Below, piece by piece: positions 26,517 to 35,367 of a stretch of DNA of 64,000 nt. Under the pieces are notes generated by a model. The model was not told where the DNA came from and searched no databases. It saw nothing but the letters and a program-made list of their open reading frames with translations. The stretch is taken from positions 62,001-126,000 of the forward strand of contig JARGOB010000002.1 of the NCBI GenBank assembly GCA_029212925.1, given 5' to 3'. The position numbers were made by a program, and so were the translations under genes. The DNA comes from Coxiellaceae bacterium (lineage in GTDB: Bacteria; Pseudomonadota; Gammaproteobacteria; Coxiellales; Coxiellaceae). Position 1 is the stretch's first letter. Each line of letters opens with the position of its first letter.

Positions 26517-27836
26517 ATGAAAAGAAAAATACTTCAACACCTTGAAAATTGGAAGAAAAAAAGTGATCGCAAGTCCCTTATCATAAAGGGTGCCAGGCAG
26601 ATAGGGAAAACTACCGCTATTCGCCAATTCGGCAAAGGCTTTAAATCACTTATCGAGGTCAATTTTGAAAGGTCGCCTGAACTGCATAAACTATTCGAAG
26701 GCAGCCTTGCCGCTGATCACTTGATCAGTAATTTACAGCTGGCCACCAGCCAACAAATCATTCCCGGTGAAACTTTATTATTTTTTGATGAGGTCCAAGC
26801 GTGCCCTCGTGCAATTATTGCATTGCGTTATTTCTACGAAGAGCTTCCCGAGCTACATGTCATCGCTGCTGGTTCATTATTACAATTTGCATTAGACCAT
26901 GTCGGCGTACCTGTCGGCCGCGTTGAATTCTTGCATATGTACCCAATGTCATTTATTGAATTTCTTTATGCTATGGACCATGACATACTCGCAGATGCGA
27001 TAACACAACATGATATTACGCAACCATATAATGAAGCCATACACCAAAAAGCATTACGCTTTTTAGGTGAGTATATTGCCATTGGTGGGATGCCAGAGGC
27101 CGTACTGAGCTGGGCGAAAAATAAAGATTACAAAGCCTGTCTGAACATACATCACAACCTGCTCAACGCCTACCAACAGGATTTCGAAAAATATGCCACT
27201 AAAGCACAAATTAAATATGTGGATCATTTGTACCAACAAATACCATTTCATACTGGCAAACAATTTCGTTACTCAAACATAACGGGTGAATACCGCAAAC
27301 GTGAACTTGAACCAGCACTTCATTTATTAGAGAAAGCCAGCGTAGTTACTAAAATCAGTTACACCGCCGGTCAAGGCATTCCTTTAGGCGCACAAGCCAA
27401 TCCCGGTGATTTTAAATTAATTCCGCTCGATGTCGCCCTATGCCAAGCAGCTCTAGATGTCACTGCCGAAAACTGGATACTAAATACCGAACAAGCTTTT
27501 ATCAATCAAGGTCAAGTAGCTGAATCCATGGTGGGTCAAGAAATATTAGCCTATAGCAACCCTAGCGTGGCGCCATCGCTTTATTATTGGCATCGCGACA
27601 AACGAGGCTCTGAGGCGGAAATTGATTACTTGCATGCAAAGCATGGATCAGTTATTCCAATTGAAGTTAAAGCAGGCAAAACTGGCACACTAAAAAGTTT
27701 ACATATGTTCCTGGACCAACACAAAGACTCGCCTTATGGTGCCCGCTTTTCTACGCACAACTTTTCCGTTTATGAAAAATTACATTCGTATCCACTGTAT
27801 GCCGTGAGTGCTTTTTTACGAGATGATAACGCGTAG
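26517..27836 (+). CDS. AAA ATPase with C-terminal DUF4143 domain
   Basis: A 439-aa protein of the COG1373-type ATPases. Walker A is GARQIGKT (K31), Walker B LLFFDEVQA (D91, E92). A winged-helix-like linker follows (about 240-290, FRYSNITGEYRKRELEPALHLLEKA). The DUF4143 region carries a PD-(D/E)xK-like pattern, SEAEIDYL then IPIEVKAGK (about 366-385). The role of the family is not established; proposals include DNA processing and mobile-element functions. Stands alone behind its repeat array. A second, quite diverged member is at 49712-50875. Confidence 0.9.
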   Translation: MKRKILQHLENWKKKSDRKSLIIKGARQIGKTTAIRQFGKGFKSLIEVNFERSPELHKLFEGSLAADHLISNLQLATSQQIIPGETLLFFDEVQACPRAIIALRYFYEELPELHVIAAGSLLQFALDHVGVPVGRVEFLHMYPMSFIEFLYAMDHDILADAITQHDITQPYNEAIHQKALRFLGEYIAIGGMPEAVLSWAKNKDYKACLNIHHNLLNAYQQDFEKYATKAQIKYVDHLYQQIPFHTGKQFRYSNITGEYRKRELEPALHLLEKASVVTKISYTAGQGIPLGAQANPGDFKLIPLDVALCQAALDVTAENWILNTEQAFINQGQVAESMVGQEILAYSNPSVAPSLYYWHRDKRGSEAEIDYLHAKHGSVIPIEVKAGKTGTLKSLHMFLDQHKDSPYGARFSTHNFSVYEKLHSYPLYAVSAFLRDDNA

Positions 27837-27862
27837 GCAAACAGCCGAAACCAATCTACATT

Positions 27863-28834
27863 TTACACCTGCGTAGTCACGTCACCCGCCGCAAAAGCTT
27901 TAATCGATTGGTCTGGCATTTGTAACTGCAAATGACCCAGCTGGTTAATACCTTTCACAGTGCCCTCGATTTTTTTACCCAAATTATTTAATGTAATGGC
28001 CTTACCTTGCAAACAATCTAACGCTTGCCACTCTTGCATAAATTCAGACAAACCATGCCGCTGAAAACGATCCAGATATATTTTTATCTCGCACAGCAAT
28101 GCAACAACTAAAGAATTACGATCGATATACTGACCAGTAATCTGACGCAATGATACCCAAGGGCGAATAGCTGCGTCACTCAACAGTTCCTGTGAATTGA
28201 CATTTACCCCCATACCAATAATCACATGACAATAACCGTGTGGCTCTGCTTCAATTTCTATTAATGTACCGCCGAGTTTTTTATCTTGATAAAATACATC
28301 GTTCGGCCACTTCACCGACAACTGACCATTTAAACCGCTCACTTTCTCAATCGCATGCACCATGGCTAAACTCACCACTAAACTTAAACCCGACAACTCA
28401 CTCATGTCTTTTTTAAACGGATAACGCACTGAGGCGGTGATATTTTCAGCAAAAGGTGAGACCCATTGGCGATGCAAACGACCGCGACCTTGTGTTTGAA
28501 ACTCAGCAATGGCAGCAACAATCTGATCCATAGGCGCATTAGCAAAGCAGGAAAATGTAGAGGTGACCGTTTGATAAACATCGATGTGAATATCGTGCTT
28601 GGCTAACTGACGATTTAATGCTGCCTCATCAAGTAACACCAATGGTTGTGATAAACGATAACCTTTACCTTTTATTGATTCAATTTCAACACCAAAGCCT
28701 GCTAATTTTTTAATAACTTTCCATACGGCACTGCGCGTAATGCCTAACTTGTCACCTAAGGTTGTGCCATCATATAGCGCACCATCGGATAGTAACTTGA
28801 CCAGCTGCAAAAAAACAGCGGAAGATTTTCTCAT
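27863..28834 (-). CDS. birA: Bifunctional biotin ligase/biotin operon repressor
   Basis: Biotinylates acetyl-CoA carboxylase and, with an HTH, represses biotin synthesis; 323 aa. Residues 1-65 form a winged helix (LGDKLGITRSAVWKVIKKL). The ligase domain has the GRGRLHRQW biotinyl-AMP loop near 118 and KWPNDV. The small C-terminal domain is present, so this is the bifunctional type. A repressor role on the bio genes 5 kb away is likely, but I find no E. coli-type operator there. The ATG overlaps the stop of the upstream ABC ATPase by one base (TAATG), unusual coupling. Confidence 0.94.
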   Translation of the reverse strand: MRKSSAVFLQLVKLLSDGALYDGTTLGDKLGITRSAVWKVIKKLAGFGVEIESIKGKGYRLSQPLVLLDEAALNRQLAKHDIHIDVYQTVTSTFSCFANAPMDQIVAAIAEFQTQGRGRLHRQWVSPFAENITASVRYPFKKDMSELSGLSLVVSLAMVHAIEKVSGLNGQLSVKWPNDVFYQDKKLGGTLIEIEAEPHGYCHVIIGMGVNVNSQELLSDAAIRPWVSLRQITGQYIDRNSLVVALLCEIKIYLDRFQRHGLSEFMQEWQALDCLQGKAITLNNLGKKIEGTVKGINQLGHLQLQMPDQSIKAFAAGDVTTQV

Positions 28835-30135
28835 TACTCAGGATTCTCTAAACTCAATTGACCGGTGTTAACATCATACGCGAATATTTCGGCATAGCGA
28901 CCCCAATCAATCACAACTTTCAGCGTTTCTTCTGCAGCTTGCTCACTAAGGTAGTTTTCTAACTCTGCTAAGAAGCGCTCCTCACTGGCGCGATGATTCG
29001 GCCGATCATCTAACACACGGCGCACGTGCTGCGCCATCGGCACATGCTTCAATAAGTGTTCAGCAAATATTTTTTTCTTACCGAGAATATCCGCTTCGGC
29101 AAAACGCTTACCTGCTTCGCTCAATTCAATATCACCTTTGGTCACATGCGCAAAACGTAAAATCTCCAATGTCTCGGTGATCGGAAATAAATCATCAACA
29201 TCTAAATGCAAGCCTTCTGCTAACTCCGGCAAATCCAAACGTTGCTGGCCCTCGTACTCTGCCGATAACATTGACTCCATAAAACCTGTCACTTCAGAAA
29301 TTTCCACTACCGGTAAACGATAGCCCTTAGTGATCGTTTTAAACTTAATGCCCTCTGGCTTGGCTGGCTCACCCACAGCAGTCGTCATCGCCATATACAC
29401 GTCATCAACAATCTGCCTAAAGCGCGCATCTTGATCGTTACGTGGATGCGGTAATTGCACAGGAATTTCTTTTTTAATAAACCCTGGATTAGTCGCAAAC
29501 ATTAAAATACGGTCCGCCAAAAAAGCAGCTTCTTCAATATTGTGCGTAACGATAATCGTGCCTTTAATCTTAGTTTTTTCAGATGCCAAAATATCGATAA
29601 GGTCACTGCGTAAGTTTTCCGCGGTCAATACATCCAATGCTGAAAACGGCTCATCCATTAATAGCACTTCCGGCTCAACCACTAAAGCACGCGCAATACC
29701 AACACGTTGCGACATACCACCCGACAATTCTTTTGGATAGGCCGACTCAAAACCATCCAAACCGACAACATCAATGGCTTGCAGTGCTCTTTTACGCCTT
29801 TCTTCACGAGGCACACCGCGCGCCTCTAAACCAAGCTCTACATTCTCTAACACCGTACACCATGGCAACAGCGCAAAGTGTTGAAACACCATGGTCAATT
29901 CAGGTATTGGCTCGTGAATAGGTTTGCCATTAAATAACACATCACCATGATTCGGCTTTACTAAGCCCGATAAGATTCGCAATAACGTAGACTTACCCGA
30001 ACCAGATTTACCTAATAACGCAACCACTTCACCTTCACGCAATTCAAAATTCACATGATCAAGCACTAACAATTCTTGCGAGCCCTGCTTCTTAAAAGAT
30101 TTTTTAATATCTTTAACTTCAACCAAAACGCTCAT
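28834..30135 (-). CDS. ABC transporter ATPase with AAA-associated C-terminal domain
   Basis: A 433-aa ATPase of the nitrate/sulfonate/taurine importer class. Residues about 1-260 are the ATPase (Walker A GKSGSGKST, signature LSGGMSQR, Walker B LLMDEPFSALD). Residues about 285-430 match the AAA-associated C-terminal domain (from VVEISEVTGFMESML), which accompanies this subclass of transporter. It forms an operon with the dual permease 9 bases upstream. Substrate cannot be read from the sequence, and no binding protein is encoded nearby. Confidence 0.9.
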   Translation of the reverse strand: MSVLVEVKDIKKSFKKQGSQELLVLDHVNFELREGEVVALLGKSGSGKSTLLRILSGLVKPNHGDVLFNGKPIHEPIPELTMVFQHFALLPWCTVLENVELGLEARGVPREERRKRALQAIDVVGLDGFESAYPKELSGGMSQRVGIARALVVEPEVLLMDEPFSALDVLTAENLRSDLIDILASEKTKIKGTIIVTHNIEEAAFLADRILMFATNPGFIKKEIPVQLPHPRNDQDARFRQIVDDVYMAMTTAVGEPAKPEGIKFKTITKGYRLPVVEISEVTGFMESMLSAEYEGQQRLDLPELAEGLHLDVDDLFPITETLEILRFAHVTKGDIELSEAGKRFAEADILGKKKIFAEHLLKHVPMAQHVRRVLDDRPNHRASEERFLAELENYLSEQAAEETLKVVIDWGRYAEIFAYDVNTGQLSLENPE

Positions 30136-30144
30136 ACGTTACTC

Positions 30145-31890
30145 CTAAACAATCCGAAAGCGACGGTCCGCCAAATTATACAATGGCCGCCACAACACAC
30201 GATTTATTACTAATACATACGTCGACATCACAGCGATGCCTAAAGCTAAGCGTTGAAAATCGCCGGCATCATACACCTGAGTAATGTAAGCGCCCAGACC
30301 GGTCGCATACAAATGCACATGTCCCCAGCTGACTGCTTCAGAAATAATACTGATATTCCAAGCGCCACCAGCCGCTGTAATTACACCGGTAACGTAAAAT
30401 GGAAAAATTGCAGGCAACGCAAAACGCTTCCACCATAACCAACCTTTAACATATAACGTGCCCACCGCATTGTGCATATTCTTAGGAATGGCTGCAGTAC
30501 CCGCAATCACATTAAATAAAATGTACCACTGCGTGCCTAAAATCATTAATGGCGATGTCCACACATTAACATTCAGTTGGTAACGCAAAATAATCATCAC
30601 AGCAATGGGAAATAATAAATTCACTGGAAACGCGGCCAAAAATTGCAACACTGGCTGCACTTTCTGTGTTAACCGTGGCCGCAAACCAATCCACACACCG
30701 ATCGGCACCCATACCAATGAGCTCAATACGATTAAAACCGTCACACGCACAGCGGTAATAAAACCCAAACCAAACACATGCACGGTTTCTTTGACCGGCA
30801 CAATTCTATAAACATAACGCACCAAATAAACGGCGCACACAAAAGCCAGTAATATAATAAAGCCATTCCATAGTATATTTGTCGTACGACGCAAACCCTT
30901 CGAAGGCTGCCACTCTCGCCGTGTGCGTTTGACACGAAACCACGACAAGTTCACCAAAAAATCACCTAAACATTCAAACCAATAACCCACGGCACGTAAT
31001 GCACGTGTACGTTGAAACAAATTTAATACCCAAGACTCTGGCTCAACTTCCGACCCCATATCACCGGCTTTAAATTTTTCTGACCATGCGATTAATGGCC
31101 GAAACAATAACTGATCATAAATCGCGATCACAATGGCCATAGCGATAATCACATACACGATGGCGGTTTTATCGGCCTGTTGAATCGCCAGTGCGATATA
31201 CGAACCAATGCCCGGCAGCGTCACGTGTTGATTCTCCACTGGAAAAGCTTCCGCAGCGACAAGAAAAACCCAGCTGCTAGACATCGACATCATCGTGTTC
31301 CACAACAAACCCGGCATTGCAAAAGGTACCTCAACGCGCCAGTAACGCTGCCAACCCGATAACTGGAACATTGCCGATGCTTCTAACAAGTCATGCGGCA
31401 CCGTGCGTAAGCTTTGATAGAAACTTAATGTCATGTTCCACACTTGCGCCACTAAAATAGCAAAGATGGCTGCACATTCTGGCCCCAACATGCTGCCATG
31501 AAATAGCACAATAAAGCCGACCACAGTAATCGACAAAAAACCCAACACAGGCACTGACTGCAAAATATCAATCAGTGGAATAATAATGCGTTCAGCCTGA
31601 CGGCTCTTAGCCGCCCACGTACCAAAGATAAAAGTGAACAATAACGAACAGCACAGCGCTATCAACATGCGTAATACTGAACGGAACGCATAATAAGGTA
31701 ACTTCCATGGGCTTAATGAGATCGGAATCGATTGGCCTAACTCGAAATGGCCAGACATTGACCGAACACCCCAGCCCATCAAGAAGATAAGTGATATCAC
31801 CAACACGAACGCCATCACATCCCAATAATTAGGAATGCGCCAGCTGCCTACCTCAAATTTGGTGTAGGTATTTTTAGGTGGAGTATACAT
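30145..31890 (-). CDS. ABC transporter double permease
   Basis: A 581-aa inner-membrane protein made of two fused BPD_transp_1 permease halves, about 12 membrane segments in all. Each half has an EAA-type ATPase-docking loop (LLEASAMFQLSGWQRYWRVEVPFAMP near 165-190 and MHNAVGTLYVKGWLWWKRFALPAIFP near 470-495). A soluble linker lies near 280-330. The ATPase gene is next. A single-chain double permease paired with an AAA-associated ATPase is a recurring arrangement in proteobacteria; the substrate is unknown. Confidence 0.88.
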   Translation of the reverse strand: MYTPPKNTYTKFEVGSWRIPNYWDVMAFVLVISLIFLMGWGVRSMSGHFELGQSIPISLSPWKLPYYAFRSVLRMLIALCCSLLFTFIFGTWAAKSRQAERIIIPLIDILQSVPVLGFLSITVVGFIVLFHGSMLGPECAAIFAILVAQVWNMTLSFYQSLRTVPHDLLEASAMFQLSGWQRYWRVEVPFAMPGLLWNTMMSMSSSWVFLVAAEAFPVENQHVTLPGIGSYIALAIQQADKTAIVYVIIAMAIVIAIYDQLLFRPLIAWSEKFKAGDMGSEVEPESWVLNLFQRTRALRAVGYWFECLGDFLVNLSWFRVKRTRREWQPSKGLRRTTNILWNGFIILLAFVCAVYLVRYVYRIVPVKETVHVFGLGFITAVRVTVLIVLSSLVWVPIGVWIGLRPRLTQKVQPVLQFLAAFPVNLLFPIAVMIILRYQLNVNVWTSPLMILGTQWYILFNVIAGTAAIPKNMHNAVGTLYVKGWLWWKRFALPAIFPFYVTGVITAAGGAWNISIISEAVSWGHVHLYATGLGAYITQVYDAGDFQRLALGIAVMSTYVLVINRVLWRPLYNLADRRFRIV

Positions 31891-31940
31891 GCAGCGATCA
31901 TATCAAACACCGAGCAAACGGTAAATGAAGACTGACAGGC

Positions 31941-32564
31941 TTAAATCGCAGTATGGTAATTATTCCTCGCGGCGTACACGGCGATAATGCCGCCTAAGGT
32001 CAAGCCGCCGATCACATCACTAACAAAATGGTAGTACATACCAACCTGTCCAATTATTACTAACAAGGCCAAAAGCGCCCATAGCCATCGATACCGCGGA
32101 TACAACAACCACAAGCTCACGCTAAACGCAGCAATAATCGTCGAATGACCGGATGGGAAAGATTGTGCCATCACACCACCATGTAACCAATTAAAACCAT
32201 ATTTGTGATCACGCACTAATGACGGGTTATTGCATATAAAGGTGGCAGTCCAATAACGGCCAAAGATTTGCTTGAGCATTTCCTTAAAGAAGATGCCAAT
32301 CACCACGGCATGGCAAATCACAATCAAGCGCCTATCTGATACAGTAAGGCGTGATATAGCCAGACCGACACCATAATATATATAATATAGGAGCACTAAA
32401 GCGGTAATGATGGCGGGTATGATGTTCGCACACCACTGCAACCACAGCAGGTCACGGCTGTGATGAGCCACTAAAAAAAACACCACTGACCTGTCTAAGT
32501 AGAAATAACTCAATACGATCAACACGATTGCAACAACCAATACCCAGGCGGTTTTCCTCAACAC
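31941..32564 (-). CDS. PAP2 family phosphatase
   Basis: A 207-aa membrane phosphatase with about six hydrophobic segments. The PAP2 signature is recognisable: KEMLKQIFGRYWT (motif 1), FPSGHST (motif 2, catalytic His) and GQVGMYYHFVSDVIGG (motif 3, His and Asp). The family acts on phosphatidate, undecaprenyl pyrophosphate, lipid A phosphates or similar lipids; which one is unclear. Divergent from engB, about 130 bases apart. Confidence 0.88.
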   Translation of the reverse strand: MLRKTAWVLVVAIVLIVLSYFYLDRSVVFFLVAHHSRDLLWLQWCANIIPAIITALVLLYYIYYGVGLAISRLTVSDRRLIVICHAVVIGIFFKEMLKQIFGRYWTATFICNNPSLVRDHKYGFNWLHGGVMAQSFPSGHSTIIAAFSVSLWLLYPRYRWLWALLALLVIIGQVGMYYHFVSDVIGGLTLGGIIAVYAARNNYHTAI

Positions 32565-32696
32565 TCAATAAACTCCTTGCATCATTGATTTGCTGTATTT
32601 GGCGCACATGATATACAAATTGCGCTGATAGTACAGCGCTTTTGCATGAATTGCCCATTGCTAACAGCTTTGATATACTCCCCAACCTGTTTAACT

Positions 32697-33311
32697 ATGA
32701 GCAACATTATGACTGAAAAGTTGGATTACTCCAAAGCTCACTACACCATCAGCGCTACTGATCTTAATCAGATGCCGACTGATCAAGGTGGCGAAGTGGC
32801 TTTTATTGGTCGCTCTAACGCTGGCAAATCCAGCGCCCTCAATACCATTGCGGGCATTAAAGGCTTAGCTCGTGTCAGTAAGACTCCTGGCCGCACACAA
32901 GCGATTAATGTATTCGACTTAAACAAAACATGCCGCTTAATTGATTTGCCTGGCTATGGTTATGCCAAAGTTCCGCGGCCTGTCAAAGAGCGCTGGGCAC
33001 AGTACATTGACGCCTACCTGCAAAATCGTGAATGCTTGCAAGGCTTAGTGTTGATTATGGACATCCGTCACCCATTAAAAGAATTAGATCAACAATTGAT
33101 CGAATGGACAGCTAACTGTGAAATACCCGTTCACATACTGCTCACCAAAGCAGACAAGCTCAGCAAAAACCAGCAGCGCAAAACGTTAACCGATGTCACG
33201 GATGCCTTAGAAATGTACGGCGACACCATTAGCATCCAGTGCTTTTCCTCACTCGATCGACTCGGTGTTGAAGAAGCCCGCAATAAGTTAGACGAATGGT
33301 TTGGCGAATAG
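32697..33311 (+). CDS. engB: Ribosome biogenesis GTP-binding protein EngB (YihA)
   Basis: TRAFAC GTPase needed for 50S subunit assembly, 204 aa from this start. G1 is GRSNAGKSS (38-46), switch and G3 [12 protein letters not shown]4 TKADK, G5 FSSLDRLG. The ATG at 32697 ([10 protein letters not shown]) gives the usual N-terminus; 32709 is also possible and no Shine-Dalgarno sequence decides. An upstream in-frame ATG at 32646 would add 17 residues foreign to the family. Confidence 0.95.
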   Translation: MSNIMTEKLDYSKAHYTISATDLNQMPTDQGGEVAFIGRSNAGKSSALNTIAGIKGLARVSKTPGRTQAINVFDLNKTCRLIDLPGYGYAKVPRPVKERWAQYIDAYLQNRECLQGLVLIMDIRHPLKELDQQLIEWTANCEIPVHILLTKADKLSKNQQRKTLTDVTDALEMYGDTISIQCFSSLDRLGVEEARNKLDEWFGE

Positions 33312-33335
33312 CCGACTTCTGTTATGATTGTGGGT

Positions 33336-33845
33336 ATGGATACACAACGCATTACGTTATACCTAAACCGCTATAAGCATCAGCTGCCCTGGTTAGTTGC
33401 AGCCGTGTTGGTTTTGATTACTGTAATCACACTACTCACAGATATTTCCTACTTCCGTTTTGACTTACCTGCTGCTATCACAACAGCCAACAACCTGAGC
33501 CATCCTGTCAACCTGGCGGATGAACACATTTTTGGCCTGTTCAGTGATGACTTCGATGACCTACCTGAAACGCAGCTGCAACTCACACTACAAGGCACTG
33601 GCGTCGACCATAGGGATACAGCCGTGTCGATTGCGATTATTTCATCACCCAATCAAAAAGCACGCTTATTTCATATCGGTGATGATGTGCCTGGCGGTGC
33701 CGAAATTAAAGACATCCTGTTTGATCGTATTGTGATTGACAATAATGGCGAGCTACAAAAATTATCGATGCACGTACCTGTGCTAAACAACCAACCCAGT
33801 GGCGATACCACACCGCCACCTAACTCAGGGTTGACGCCAGCATGA
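33336..33845 (+). CDS. gspC: Type II secretion system inner-membrane protein GspC
   Basis: Bitopic protein that links the inner-membrane platform to the GspD secretin; 169 aa from this start. One membrane helix (about 16-35, PWLVAAVLVLITVITLL) is followed by a linker and the homology region (about 55-150): the VSIAIISSPNQKARLFHIGDDVPGGAEIKDILFDRIVIDNNGELQKL segment is characteristic. It lacks a PDZ or coiled-coil C-terminus, as short GspC forms do, and ends in a Pro/Thr-rich tail. An ATG at 33324 is four codons upstream. Convergent with the gspD-M block. Confidence 0.88.
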   Translation: MDTQRITLYLNRYKHQLPWLVAAVLVLITVITLLTDISYFRFDLPAAITTANNLSHPVNLADEHIFGLFSDDFDDLPETQLQLTLQGTGVDHRDTAVSIAIISSPNQKARLFHIGDDVPGGAEIKDILFDRIVIDNNGELQKLSMHVPVLNNQPSGDTTPPPNSGLTPA

Positions 33846-34378
33846 AGAAAATAATCTGCCTTATTATTGCTTGCTTATTCCTTACCGGGTGTATGGGTGC
33901 GAACTACTATTACAAAAAAGGCCAAAAAGAATTCCAAGTGCAGAATTATCATCAAGCCTTTGCAGATACCTTGGCGGCCGCCAAGTACGGCAACGTCGAT
34001 GCACAATATGCCACTGGATATATGTACTACTACGGCATCGGCACCGAGCAAAATGATTATTTAGCAGAGATGTGGTTTGCTAAGTCTGCTGCCATTGGTG
34101 AGCCCAGATCAATTGAAGCACTCAAACAAGTGAGAAAATCTGCAGAAAATCCTCTGCTGTTCGGCATTGACAAGCAACAAGCGGCACCACCACCGCATAA
34201 ACCGACTCAAGCACAAATACATGCCAATGCGCCTGTACTTCATCACACTCAGCCAACGGCTACACAACATGCAGCGCCTGCAGCCACTAAAAAAGCCTAT
34301 AACCCACACGCGGGTTATAAAACACAAACTAAACGTTTACCGCCGATTCCAGCGCCACATACCACCCATGTAAAGTAA
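33842..34378 (+). CDS. Sel1/TPR-type lipoprotein next to gspC
   Basis: A 178-aa outer- or inner-membrane lipoprotein with signal and lipobox LTGC (Cys17). Residues about 25-110 form Sel1-like alpha repeats (YKKGQKEFQVQNYHQAFADTLAAAKYGNVDAQYATGYMYYYGIGTEQNDYLAEMWFAKSA). The C-terminal third is a Pro/His/Thr-rich low-complexity tail, likely spanning the periplasm. The ATG overlaps the gspC stop (ATGA), so the two are co-translated. A link to T2SS, for example a pilotin-like aid to GspD, is an inference from this coupling only. Confidence 0.8.
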   Translation: MKKIICLIIACLFLTGCMGANYYYKKGQKEFQVQNYHQAFADTLAAAKYGNVDAQYATGYMYYYGIGTEQNDYLAEMWFAKSAAIGEPRSIEALKQVRKSAENPLLFGIDKQQAAPPPHKPTQAQIHANAPVLHHTQPTATQHAAPAATKKAYNPHAGYKTQTKRLPPIPAPHTTHVK

Positions 34379-34405
34379 ATATCTGCCAATACGCTGAACA
34401 GTGGT

Positions 34406-34510
34406 TGCTATCAAGGCGCACAGCGTACCCATTTTACTTCATGGCTCGCTTCGTTCCACTACGCTGCGCTTTACTTACGTAAAATGGGCACCCTATACAC
34501 CCTGATAGCA
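34406..34510. repeat. Palindromic intergenic element, type 2, copy 1
   Basis: A 105-bp element ending in TGCTATCA (34406-34413) and TGATAGCA (34503-34510). A second internal pair is CCCATTTTAC/GTAAAATGGG. The reverse complement of the copy at 54555-54665 matches throughout the core (GCGCACAGCGTA, GGCTCGCTTCGTTCC, GCGCTTTACTTACG). No ORF. Confidence 0.75.
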
Positions 34511-34561
34511 TTGCTCAACTTAATGGCAGTTATTCTGATGCACGGACTCGAGTGTTTGTCA

Positions 34562-34594
34562 CCCCGGAAACCGACGTAGTCGATTATCCGGGAT
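34562..34594. repeat. CCCGGA-family hairpin
   Basis: CCCGGA at 34563-34568 pairs with TCCGGG at 34587-34592, with GACGTAGTC inside, followed by ATGACA. Nearly the same as the hairpin at 7679-7712. Confidence 0.65.
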
Positions 34595-34623
34595 GACAAA
34601 GCCCAACAGTACTGCCGATACTA

Positions 34624-34746
34624 CTGAGCTTATGTGAATGATGATATGCAAGGCAAAAGCGAACGAATAACCGGAGTTTACTTGTAGATAAATGAGGATT
34701 ATGAGCGAGCTTTTAACACCGCAGATCATTATTCACGAAATCTCAG
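34624..34746. repeat. MITE-like palindromic element, copy 2
   Basis: A 123-bp element, first of a direct tandem pair with period 129 bp. Terminal inverted repeats are about 28 bp and imperfect: CTGAG then GTGAATGATGATATGC at the left against GCAGATCATTATTCAC then CTCAG at the right. The interior is shared with 102-228. Confidence 0.85.
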
Positions 34747-34752
34747 CAACTA

Positions 34753-34875
34753 CTGAGCTTATGTGAATGATGATATGCAAGGCAAAAGCGAACGAATAAC
34801 CGGAGTTTACTTGTAGATAAATGAGGATTATGAGCGAGCTTTTAACACCGCAGATCATTATTCACGAAAGCTCAG
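34753..34875. repeat. MITE-like palindromic element, copy 3
   Basis: Nearly identical to the preceding copy, 129 bp downstream in the same orientation. It ends at 34875, directly against the gspM stop codon (34876-34878). Its right end (GAAAGCTCAG) is closer to the copy at 102-228 than to its tandem partner, whose end reads GAAATCTCAG. Confidence 0.85.
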
Positions 34876-35367
34876 TCAAACTTTTATCTTTTCGAGGATC
34901 ATCTTGGCGTCTACCAGTCCGTCGGTAGATTTGCGCGTAATGCGCGTAGACTTTACAACGATACCTTGCTTATCTGCCATCTGCGTTAACGCAGTAATCA
35001 AACGATCAAACGGCACTTGGCCAAAATTAACACCCACCGATGTTTTATCTAATAGCTTGATAGAGGTAATGTGGTAGGCAATACGTTGCGCTTTAAATTG
35101 CGCCTTAACCACTTCATCCAGCTTTTGCTTGGTGGGTGATGGTAGTTGATAGCCTAGTGCTTCATAGCGGTCTAAACGCTGCATGGCATGCTTCATCCAC
35201 ACTAGCAAACTTTGACCGCGACGTAAATCGTTGTACTGCTCACTAACAGCTGTGCTTAATGGATTCCACGCATAGGTATAAACCAACATCACTATCACCA
35301 CCACGCTACCGATGATCAAGATACGGCGATCACGCTGTGTTAAGTTTTGCCACTTTTCTCTCATCAT
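34876..35367 (-). CDS. gspM: Type II secretion system protein GspM
   Basis: Bitopic inner-membrane platform protein that pairs with GspL; 163 aa. A short basic cytoplasmic N-terminus, one helix (about 17-35, RILIIGSVVVIVMLVYTYAW), then a periplasmic ferredoxin-like region. NPL after the helix, as in WNPLSTAV, is typical. Overlaps gspL by four bases; last gene of the gspD-M block. Assignment rests on topology, length and position. Confidence 0.88.
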   Translation of the reverse strand: MMREKWQNLTQRDRRILIIGSVVVIVMLVYTYAWNPLSTAVSEQYNDLRRGQSLLVWMKHAMQRLDRYEALGYQLPSPTKQKLDEVVKAQFKAQRIAYHITSIKLLDKTSVGVNFGQVPFDRLITALTQMADKQGIVVKSTRITRKSTDGLVDAKMILEKIKV

